This document shows, piece by piece, positions 1-5,022 of a stretch of 5,022 nt of DNA; the stretch's first letter is position 1, and each line of letters begins with the position of its first letter. Source of the DNA: Actinomycetes bacterium (GTDB taxonomy: Bacteria; Actinomycetota; Acidimicrobiia; Acidimicrobiales; Microtrichaceae); the NCBI GenBank assembly GCA_023423475.1, contig JAFAFN010000401.1, positions 1 to 5,022 on the forward strand, read 5' to 3'. The translations under genes were made by a program, and so were the position numbers. The notes beneath the pieces are model-generated. The model was not told the origin of the DNA and did no database searches. It saw nothing but the letters and a program-made list of their open reading frames with translations.

Positions 1-120
1 CCTCTGACCCGATCGCGCCGGAACCGTCGCCTGCCGACGGCGGTCTGTGCGAGGCTGTGCGGACCGGTTCCCGTCGCAAGCTGAGCGGCGGGGCTGACCG
101 ACGAGGGGTCCCCACGGGCG
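1..120. other. Unassigned leader region upstream of the metallopeptidase gene
   Basis: I cannot assign a gene here. On the + strand, frame 1 is open from the window edge to a TGA at 82-84, but its translation is arginine-rich and unconvincing. Frame 3 is open from the edge past base 120, but only because it runs on as a shadow frame through the next gene. There is no TA dinucleotide anywhere in 1-120, so no TANNNT-type -10 box is present; the promoter of the next gene must lie further upstream or be atypical. A small hairpin is possible at 24-40 (CCGTCG, 5-base loop, CGACGG) with no T-tract after it. The stretch may be the tail of an upstream gene or plain intergenic DNA. Confidence 0.5.
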
Positions 121-999
121 ATGGAGCACGACGAACGACCGCTGCGCTGGTTCGGCCGCGTCACCGCCGTCGCGGTGGCCGTCGTGCTCGCGGGCAGTTG
201 CGCCCCGTTGGGCACCGGCTCGGCGACCGTGGAACGCCCCGATCCCTCCGACGCGCCGTTCGTGCTGGGCGACGGATCCACAGAGGTGCTCGGCATCTCG
301 GAGTACGCGGACGGCCCCGATGCGCCGGCAGCGCTCGAGCCGGCGCCGATCGAGACCGAGCCGCTGCTCGTGCCCTCGACCACGGCCACGCCGCCGATGA
401 GTCTCGCGCCCACCACCGCGCCTCCTCCCACGGTCGCCCCGACCACCTCGCCACCGGACTCGACGGTCTCGGTCGCCGGCACACCCGACACGATCATCCC
501 GCCGACGGCGCCCAACGCCGCCCGCGCCCTCGAGCGCCTCACGAGCGACCAGAGCCGTGAGGTCGCCGCCCGTGCACTCGGGCTGATCGCCTTCGACTGG
601 CGCAACGGACTGCCCGGCTGGGAACTGCGCTTCCTCGACGGCCGCTCCGGCTACCGCGGTCTGACCTATCCGGACGCCGCCGTGATCGAGGTCTTCGTCC
701 GGCCGGGGGACACCGCCGAGGGCCTGGCGCACGTCGTCGCCCACGAGATGGGCCACGCCGTGGACGTCTCCACGCTCGACGACGAGGACCGCGCCCAGTG
801 GGCCGCTGCTCGGGGCTACGGCGGGCGGGCCACCTGGTGGGTCAGCTCCGGTGGGTCCGACTTCGCGTCGGGGTCGGGTGACTTCGCCGAGAGCTTCGCC
901 TGGTGGCAGGCGGCCGGCGGGCAGTGGTTCGGCGACCTCGCGGGTCCGCCCAACCCCGCTCAGGTCGGCCTCCTCGCGCAGCTGACCTCACGTCGGTGA
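121..999 (+). CDS. Exported HExxH zinc-metallopeptidase-like protein with Thr/Pro-rich linker
   Basis: This 292-residue protein is probably anchored to or released from the outer face of the membrane. Residues 1-27 form a signal peptide: acidic and basic residues, then a hydrophobic run at about 14-24 ending in LAGSC, with Cys27 as a possible lipidation site. That lipobox is imperfect (Ala, not Leu, at -3), so ordinary signal-peptidase cleavage is also possible. Residues about 76-131 are a low-complexity Thr/Pro/Ala linker typical of actinobacterial wall-spanning spacers. The C-terminal domain (about 133-292) carries HEMGH at 208-212, where His208 and His212 would bind zinc and Glu209 would be the catalytic base. 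The later DFAES motif (254-258) makes Glu257 a plausible third ligand, as in gluzincins; Trp and Gly residues between them fit small bacterial HExxH families. The substrate is unknown. The ATG at 121 has GAGGGG at 103-108, a rather long 12-base spacing. I do not recognise a named family. Confidence 0.85.
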   Translation: MEHDERPLRWFGRVTAVAVAVVLAGSCAPLGTGSATVERPDPSDAPFVLGDGSTEVLGISEYADGPDAPAALEPAPIETEPLLVPSTTATPPMSLAPTTAPPPTVAPTTSPPDSTVSVAGTPDTIIPPTAPNAARALERLTSDQSREVAARALGLIAFDWRNGLPGWELRFLDGRSGYRGLTYPDAAVIEVFVRPGDTAEGLAHVVAHEMGHAVDVSTLDDEDRAQWAAARGYGGRATWWVSSGGSDFASGSGDFAESFAWWQAAGGQWFGDLAGPPNPAQVGLLAQLTSRR

Positions 1000-1007
1000 G
1001 TGTCGGG

Positions 1008-1019
1008 CGCAGGCCTGCG
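1008..1019. promoter_or_regulatory. Perfect 12-bp palindrome, candidate operator
   Basis: CGCAGGCCTGCG reads the same on both strands, with no central spacer. It lies 9 bases after the stop of the metallopeptidase gene and 6 bases before the TAGAGT hexamer, where a -35 element or an operator would sit. In GC-rich DNA a palindrome of this length is expected a few times per 5 kb by chance, so the support is its position in a short intergenic region. It could bind a dimeric regulator. A zero-spacer palindrome makes a poor terminator hairpin, and no T-tract follows. Confidence 0.3.
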
Positions 1020-1025
1020 TGACGT

Positions 1026-1031
1026 TAGAGT
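1026..1031 (+). promoter_or_regulatory. Candidate -10 box for the ubiA-dprE1 operon
   Basis: TAGAGT fits the actinobacterial TANNNT -10 consensus in a region otherwise almost free of TA. Transcription would begin near 1038-1041, giving a leader of about 50 bases to the TTG start at 1089. No convincing -35 is visible: the nearest candidate, TGTCGG at 1001-1006, is a poor match with a 19-base spacing. If the transcript began exactly at 1041, the GTG there could act as a leaderless start, which I consider less likely. Confidence 0.35.
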
Positions 1032-1077
1032 GACCGGGTTGTGCGGGGCGGACGAGCGCCACGCCGAAGCACCGGGC

Positions 1078-1083
1078 GAGGGG
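1078..1083 (+). promoter_or_regulatory. Shine-Dalgarno site that decides the TTG start of ubiA
   Basis: GAGGGG lies 5 bases before the TTG at 1089-1091. Neither the GTG at 1041 nor the ATG at 1149 has a comparable purine-rich site. This favours TTG 1089, which gives an N-terminus of about 27 residues before the conserved RPKQW motif, close to the arrangement in known family members. Confidence 0.6.
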
Positions 1084-1088
1084 TTCCG

Positions 1089-2024
1089 TTGACCGAGCAG
1101 ACGACCAGGGCCACAGCGAGCCCCAGCCGTGGCGGCTCCGGCCTGTTGATGGGCATGGTCCGCGCCTGTCGCCCGAAGCAGTGGGCCAAGAACGTGCTGG
1201 TCTTCGTCGCTCCGGCGGCGGCCGGCGTGATCGACGAGCCGTACCGGCTACGGCTCACCCTCATCGGTTTCGTCGCGTTCTGCATGGTCTCCTCGGCGAC
1301 GTACCTCCTGAACGACATCCTCGACGTCGAGTCCGACCGCAAGCACCCGACGAAGTGCCGCCGCCCGATCGCCGCGGGCATCGTCCCGGTGCCGCTCGCC
1401 ATCGGCCTGGCGCTGGTGCTGTTCGTCGGTGGCATCGGGGTCGCGCTCGTCGACAACGTGCAGCTCGCCGGCATCGTTGCCGGCTACGCCGTGCTGACCA
1501 CGACGTACTCGCTCTTCCTCAAGACCATCCCGATCCTCGACCTGGTCATCCTCTCGGCGGGCTTCATCCTCCGACTGCTCGGCGGCGCCTATGCCGCAGA
1601 GGTCGAGGTCTCGGACTGGTTCCTCATCATCTCGTTGTTCGGCTCGCTCTTCATCGCCGCGGCGAAGCGCTTCGCGGAGAAGCAGGAGCTGGGGGACCGG
1701 GCGGCCGAGCTCCGCCCGACGCTCGGTGCCTACTCGGTGGAGTACCTCGGCTTCCTCCGGGCCGTGTCGGTCACCGCCCTGATCATGAGCTACTGCATGT
1801 GGGCCGTCGAACGGGCCCACGGCGACGTCCTGCTCGGCCAGGCGGCGGCGAGCCCCTGGGCCCAGCTGTCGATCGTGCCCTTCCTGATCGCGGTGCTGCG
1901 CTACGCGCTGCTCGTCGACCAGGGCAAGGGATCCGCCCCGGAGGACGTCATCCTCCACGACCGTCAGATGCAGGTGATGGGTGTGCTCTGGGCCGCCTGC
2001 CTGCTGATCGGGATCTACGCATGA
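1089..2024 (+). CDS. ubiA: UbiA-family decaprenyl-phosphate phosphoribosyltransferase (DPPR synthase)
   Basis: An integral membrane enzyme of 311 residues from the TTG start. By family it transfers 5-phosphoribose from PRPP to a polyprenyl phosphate, making polyprenyl-phosphoryl-5-phosphoribose, the first committed step toward the arabinofuranose donor of cell-wall arabinan (M. tuberculosis Rv3806c type). Visible motifs are RPKQWAKN at 28-35; the aspartate motif NDILDVESD at 75-83 (NDxxDxxxD, binding Mg and diphosphate) followed by RKHPTKCRRPIAAG; TYSLFLK ending at Lys145 with Asp151; GFILRLLGG at 158-166; and the late DWF...KRFAE segment (176-197). Several hydrophobic stretches suggest about nine membrane helices. 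Length matches the family (about 300). It is distinguished from ubiquinone or haem UbiA enzymes by the RPKQW and KRxAE motifs. Its stop overlaps the start of dprE1 by four bases, so the two are probably translated together. The lipid carrier length cannot be read from sequence. A longer form from GTG 1041 is possible. Confidence 0.9.
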   Translation: MTEQTTRATASPSRGGSGLLMGMVRACRPKQWAKNVLVFVAPAAAGVIDEPYRLRLTLIGFVAFCMVSSATYLLNDILDVESDRKHPTKCRRPIAAGIVPVPLAIGLALVLFVGGIGVALVDNVQLAGIVAGYAVLTTTYSLFLKTIPILDLVILSAGFILRLLGGAYAAEVEVSDWFLIISLFGSLFIAAAKRFAEKQELGDRAAELRPTLGAYSVEYLGFLRAVSVTALIMSYCMWAVERAHGDVLLGQAAASPWAQLSIVPFLIAVLRYALLVDQGKGSAPEDVILHDRQMQVMGVLWAACLLIGIYA

Positions 2025-3409
2025 GCCCACTCCGTCGCAGTCCCCAGCCGCCGCCCGCCCGGGAGCAGGCGCTGCTCTCGGGGTGGGGTCGCACGGCTCC
2101 CACCGCTGCCGAGCTGGTGCGCCCGACCTCGGTCGAGGACCAGCTCGAGATCGTCCGTGGCGCGGGGTCCCGCGGCATCGTGGCCCGCGGCCTGGGGCGC
2201 GGCTACGGCGACTGCGCCCAGAACGCCGGGGGCACCGTCCTGCACGGTCCGTCCTCGTCGGGTCTGCTCGACCTCGATCTCGACACCGCCACCATCCGGG
2301 TCCTGGCCGGCACCAGCCTGGACGAGCTGATGCGCTGGCTCGTGCCGCTCGGCCTGTTCGTGCCCGTCACCCCGGGCACCCGATCGGTGACCGTCGGTGG
2401 TGCCATCGCCGCGGACATCCACGGCAAGAACCACCACGTCAAGGGGTCGTGGGGCGACCACGTCCAGTCGTTCCGTCTGATCGACGGCAAGGGCGAGCTC
2501 CGTGACGTCGATCGCACGACTGCACCCGAGCTCTTCGCGGCGACCGTCGGAGGCATGGGCCTGACCGGCATCGTGGTCGACGCCACGGTCAAGATGCAGC
2601 CGGTCGAGTCCTCGCTGCTCGTGGTCGACACCGACCGCACCGCGGACCTCGACGAGGTCATGTCGCTCATGGTCGAGGGCGACGACCTGTACGACTACTC
2701 CGTCGCCTGGATCGACATCCTCGCCCGCGGTGCGTCGATGGGCCGCTCGATCCTCGACCGGGGTCGCTTCGCCACCCGCGACGAGGCTCTCGCCGGGGGA
2801 GCGACCGATCCGTACGCGTACCACCCCCATCAGCTGCCGCCGGTGCCCGACCTGTTCCCGTCGGGGCTGATCAACAAGCTGTTCTGCAAGACCTTCAACG
2901 AGGCCTGGTACCGCAAGACACCGCCGCAGCGGCGCGACGCGCTGCTGACCATCGAGCAGTTCTTCCACCCGCTCGACATGGTCTCCGACTGGAACCGGGC
3001 CTACGGCGCACGTGGCTTCTTCCAGTGGCAGTACGCAGTGCCGGACGAGGCGACGGAGTTCGTCAGGACGTCGCTCGAGCGCCTCTCCGACGCGGGTGTG
3101 CCGTCGTTCCTCGCCGTGCTGAAGCGCTTCGGCCCCGGCAACGACTCGCCGCTGTCGTTCCCGACGAAGGGCTGGACCCTGGCCTTCGACACCGCCGTCG
3201 AGCCCGGCATGGAGCGGCTCTTCGACGAGCTCGACGAGCAGGTCGTCGAGTGCGGCGGACGGATCTACCTGGCCAAGGACAGCCGGGTGCGCCCCGAGCT
3301 CGTCCCGCTCATGTACCCCCGCCTCGACGAGTGGCGGGCGGCCCGTGACGAGGTCGATCCGGAGCAGCGCTTCCGGAGCGACCTGTCACGGCGCCTCCAG
3401 CTCTACTGA
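2021..3409 (+). CDS. dprE1: DprE1-type decaprenyl-phosphoryl-ribose 2'-epimerase, FAD oxidase subunit
   Basis: This 462-residue flavoenzyme of the VAO/PCMH fold is nearly the same length as M. tuberculosis DprE1 (461). It oxidises the 2'-hydroxyl of polyprenyl-phospho-ribose to the keto intermediate, which DprE2 then reduces to polyprenyl-phospho-arabinose. Recognisable blocks are SGWGRTAP (20-27), the FAD-binding ARGLGRGYGD (55-64, Tyr62), PGTRSVTVGGAIA, DIHGKNHH with His134, ATVGGMGLTGIV, Trp230, WYRK, HPLDM, FQWQY, PLSFP and AKDSR with Lys419, equivalent to essential Lys418. By alignment from memory, Ala388 (codon 3182-3184) occupies the Cys387 position attacked by benzothiazinones, Phe315 replaces Tyr314, and Arg replaces Leu368. 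The ATG overlaps the ubiA stop (ATGA), with a weak GGGA at 2010-2013 as ribosome site. Usually dprE2 follows; here a convergent gene does. A related aldonolactone-type oxidase is the alternative, but the motif match is close. Confidence 0.93.
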   Translation: MSPLRRSPQPPPAREQALLSGWGRTAPTAAELVRPTSVEDQLEIVRGAGSRGIVARGLGRGYGDCAQNAGGTVLHGPSSSGLLDLDLDTATIRVLAGTSLDELMRWLVPLGLFVPVTPGTRSVTVGGAIAADIHGKNHHVKGSWGDHVQSFRLIDGKGELRDVDRTTAPELFAATVGGMGLTGIVVDATVKMQPVESSLLVVDTDRTADLDEVMSLMVEGDDLYDYSVAWIDILARGASMGRSILDRGRFATRDEALAGGATDPYAYHPHQLPPVPDLFPSGLINKLFCKTFNEAWYRKTPPQRRDALLTIEQFFHPLDMVSDWNRAYGARGFFQWQYAVPDEATEFVRTSLERLSDAGVPSFLAVLKRFGPGNDSPLSFPTKGWTLAFDTAVEPGMERLFDELDEQVVECGGRIYLAKDSRVRPELVPLMYPRLDEWRAARDEVDPEQRFRSDLSRRLQLY

Positions 3410-3434
3410 GCGTCCCGCAGGAGCGTCGGCTCAG
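3406..3434. terminator. Inverted repeat across the convergent stop codons, possible bidirectional terminator
   Basis: CTGAGC at 3406-3411 and GCTCAG at 3429-3434 form a perfect 6-bp inverted repeat that contains both stop codons (TGA at 3407-3409 on +, TCA at 3431-3433 for the - strand gene). A small inner TCC/GGA pairing (3413-3415 with 3420-3422, loop CGCA) could extend it asymmetrically. There is no T-tract on either side. Part of the symmetry is automatic, because each strand ends in TGA. The position between convergent genes 21 bases apart is what suggests termination. Confidence 0.25.
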
Positions 3435-4972
3435 CCGCCGACCTCTTCGGCGTAGGTGGTCAGGTCGTCCTGGAACCCGGCGTCGACCGACTCGATCGTG
3501 GCGGCGACGTCCTCCTGGCCGAGGGTGATCTTCTCGAACGACGAGCGCACGGCGGCCCGGAACTGGTTGTAGGGACCGAACACCGGACCCGGGAACTCCG
3601 GGTCGAGCTCGTCGAGGGAGCTGGACGCGATGGCCAGCCACTGACCCCGGCGGGACTCGCTGAAGTCCTTCTGCAGCGCCGGGTCGTTGCGAGCCGCCTC
3701 GGACACCGGCAGGTACGAGCCCTCGAGGGTCCAACGGACCTGGTTGGGTGTCTCGTTGAAGAACTTGAGGAAGTCCCACGATGCGGCGATGCCGGCGTCG
3801 TTGCCGCGGTCGACCATGTACCAGCCGGCGCCGCCGATCTGGCCCTGACCGGCTTCGGTGAAGCCAGGGTTGAGTCCGACACCGATCTTCAGCGAGTCGA
3901 ACTTGAAGGTGGACAGGTCGATGCCCAGGTCCTCGGCGCCGATGTCCTCGTTCTTCAGGGTGCCCTCGATGGCGCTGTTGACCGAGGTGATGGCCGTCGA
4001 GGTGTCGATCAGCATCGACGAGGAGCCGAGCGCCATGGCGAAGAGCTGGTCGTAGGGCTGGGAGTAGGGGATCGCGTTGAGCAGACCGTCGTCGTACATC
4101 GAGCGGAACCACTCGTAGACGTCGGTCGTGGCGTCGTTGGCGAGCTCGGACTCGGTGGCGAGGCCCGAGCGGCCGTTGGCCTCGTTCACGATCGGCTGCT
4201 TGGAGCCGGTGAGCAGGTGCTCGAGGTACCAGGCGTCGAGACGCAGCACCAGCGGTTTCTCGACGCCCTCGAGACCGGCCGCCTTGATCTTCTCCGCAGC
4301 GGCACGCAGCTCGTCGAGCGTCGCCGGCAGGGTGGCGGTGTCGACGCCGGCGGCGCTCAGGTGGTTCTCGTTCACGTAGAGCACGGGCTGCGAGACGCTG
4401 AACGCCGCAGGCCACAGCGCGTCCTCGACGGTCCAGCCAGCCGTGACTGCCGGCAGTACCTGGTCGTAGAACTCCTTGGCGTCGGGGTCGGCGTCGATGC
4501 ACGACTGCGCCGGCACGACCGTCTGGGAGTCGATCATGAACTGCGTGGTGGTGTCCTCGCTGAGCACCATGTCGGGCAGCGACTCGGGGTCGGCCAGCGC
4601 GGACTCGTACTTGGCGAGCATCTCCTCGTAGTTGCCCTGGGCCTCGACGTTGACCTTCACCTTGTCCTGCGAGGAGTTGTAGTCCTCGGCGATGGACTCG
4701 ACGGTGCGCTTCGTGAGCCCGACCCATGCGTGCCAGAGGGTCACCTCGGTCACGCCGTCCGCGTCTTCGACGGCGTCGACGGGGCACTCGGGGAGGTCGC
4801 CGCCGGAACCGCCGCTGCTGCCGCCTGAGCTGCTGCCGCCCTCGCTGCCACCACCGCAGGCGGCGGCGACCAGGGCGACGGCCCCGATCAGCGCGAACAA
4901 CAGGTGTCGGCCGCGTCCCCTGGACGACGACGCGGTCGACCCGACGGGTTCGGACGGAGAGGAAGAGTGCAT
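3431..4972 (-). CDS. UgpB-like ABC transporter substrate-binding lipoprotein (family 1)
   Basis: This 513-residue extracellular solute-binding protein would capture a sugar or glycerol-phosphate-type solute and deliver it to an ABC importer. The N-terminus has a Ser-rich and Arg-containing stretch (1-23), a hydrophobic segment (24-38) and AAAC with Cys39 as probable lipid anchor, then a Gly/Ser linker (40-58). The mature domain resembles E. coli UgpB in order: TLWHAW (78-83), GNYEEML (113-119), LPDMVL (132-137), SQPVLYVN (194-201), a GGAGWYMV block, a FLKFF helix, GSYLPVSEAA, and Arg472 in a region aligned with the UgpB phosphate-binding arginine. The only other cysteines, Cys63 and Cys158, may form a disulfide. 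Family members are usually about 430-450 residues; the excess is the N-terminal extension and linker. The ATG has AGGGAG 8 bases upstream. No permease or ATPase gene lies downstream, so partners must be beyond 5022 or elsewhere. The substrate is uncertain. Confidence 0.92.
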   Translation of the reverse strand: MHSSSPSEPVGSTASSSRGRGRHLLFALIGAVALVAAACGGGSEGGSSSGGSSGGSGGDLPECPVDAVEDADGVTEVTLWHAWVGLTKRTVESIAEDYNSSQDKVKVNVEAQGNYEEMLAKYESALADPESLPDMVLSEDTTTQFMIDSQTVVPAQSCIDADPDAKEFYDQVLPAVTAGWTVEDALWPAAFSVSQPVLYVNENHLSAAGVDTATLPATLDELRAAAEKIKAAGLEGVEKPLVLRLDAWYLEHLLTGSKQPIVNEANGRSGLATESELANDATTDVYEWFRSMYDDGLLNAIPYSQPYDQLFAMALGSSSMLIDTSTAITSVNSAIEGTLKNEDIGAEDLGIDLSTFKFDSLKIGVGLNPGFTEAGQGQIGGAGWYMVDRGNDAGIAASWDFLKFFNETPNQVRWTLEGSYLPVSEAARNDPALQKDFSESRRGQWLAIASSSLDELDPEFPGPVFGPYNQFRAAVRSSFEKITLGQEDVAATIESVDAGFQDDLTTYAEEVGG

Positions 4973-4980
4973 CTGGTCTG

Positions 4981-4986
4981 CTCCCT
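4981..4986 (-). promoter_or_regulatory. Shine-Dalgarno site of the substrate-binding protein gene
   Basis: Read on the - strand, AGGGAG lies 8 bases before the ATG at 4972-4970, supporting that start. The rest of the visible upstream region (to 5022) has no TA dinucleotide and so no recognisable -10 box; the promoter is outside the window, or the gene is distal in an operon that begins beyond 5022. Confidence 0.55.
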
Positions 4987-5022
4987 GGTGGTGAACTTCT
5001 GGAGCCGCCCTCGTGCGTCGGC

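Noticed and set aside
24..40. Hairpin CCGTCG-(5 bases)-CGACGG, possible terminator of an upstream gene; also a GGAACCG/CGGTTCC pair at 20-26 and 65-71
   Set aside because: Short GC-rich inverted repeats are expected by chance here. There is no T-tract and no identified upstream gene end.
57..560. Open frame overlapping the metallopeptidase gene on the + strand
   Set aside because: Its product is Arg/Gly/His-rich low-complexity sequence typical of an out-of-frame reading of GC-rich DNA. The 121-999 frame has a signal peptide and an HExxH motif.
1181..2020. Apparent 280-residue N-terminal extension in frame with dprE1, through ubiA
   Set aside because: It is an Arg/Pro/Gly-rich shadow of the ubiA frame. 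The DprE1 family match starts shortly after the ATG at 2021, and total length from there equals the family length.
1248..2968. Long antisense open frames opposite ubiA (1248-2030) and dprE1 (2015-2968)
   Set aside because: Both are rich in Asp/Glu/Arg/His/Gly with no motif, as expected for mirror frames of GC-rich genes. The opposite frames are clearly real enzymes.
3309..4787. 492-residue open frame on the - strand overlapping the binding-protein gene
   Set aside because: It is an Arg/Gly-rich shadow in another frame; the 3431-4972 frame has a signal peptide and a full UgpB-like domain.
4217..4828. 203-residue + strand open frame opposite the binding-protein gene
   Set aside because: Val/Gly/Leu/Asp/Arg-rich mirror frame with no start context and no recognisable motif.
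4800..4856. GC-rich repetitive tract suggesting a repeat or CRISPR-like element
   Set aside because: It encodes the Gly/Ser linker of the substrate-binding lipoprotein; the repetition follows from Gly and Ser codons and has no repeat-spacer pattern.

Overview
The window is about 5 kb of GC-rich DNA (roughly two-thirds to 70% G+C by eye) with strongly GC-biased third codon positions, a TTG start and lipoprotein-type exported proteins. This fits a high-GC actinobacterium. The pair of an arabinan-donor prenyltransferase and a DprE1-type oxidase supports an actinomycete. The lineage is probably not a standard mycobacterium: dprE1 is not followed by dprE2, and its residues differ from the M. tuberculosis type. 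Acidimicrobiia or a related lineage is possible, but the window alone does not prove it.

Layout: (1) Bases 1-120 hold no gene I can assign. (2) 121-999 (+) is an exported, probably surface-anchored or secreted protein with a Thr/Pro-rich linker and a C-terminal HExxH zinc-metallopeptidase-like domain. (3) 1000-1088 is a short intergenic region with a perfect 12-bp palindrome, a TAGAGT -10-like hexamer and a good Shine-Dalgarno sequence in front of a TTG start. (4) 1089-2024 (+) is a UbiA-family polyprenyl-phosphate phosphoribosyltransferase (DPPR synthase, Rv3806c type). (5) 2021-3409 (+) is a DprE1-type FAD oxidase joined to it by an ATGA stop/start overlap. (6) A 21-base gap, with an inverted repeat covering both stop codons, separates it from (7) 3431-4972 (-), a UgpB-like family 1 ABC-transporter substrate-binding lipoprotein transcribed convergently.

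How the genes work together: the prenyltransferase and DprE1 are the first and third steps of the route from PRPP and polyprenyl phosphate to polyprenyl-phospho-arabinose, the arabinofuranose donor for cell-wall arabinan. The phosphatase (step 2) and DprE2 (step 4) are not in the window, and the convergent binding-protein gene ends the unit right after dprE1. The metallopeptidase-like protein and the substrate-binding lipoprotein are neighbours with no demonstrated functional link to that pathway.

I see no RNA gene, CRISPR array, insertion sequence or phage gene. I see no clearly undescribed system. The most notable points are the DprE1 active-site substitutions (alanine at the position of the benzothiazinone-reactive Cys387), the split arabinose-donor operon, and the palindrome next to a promoter-like element.
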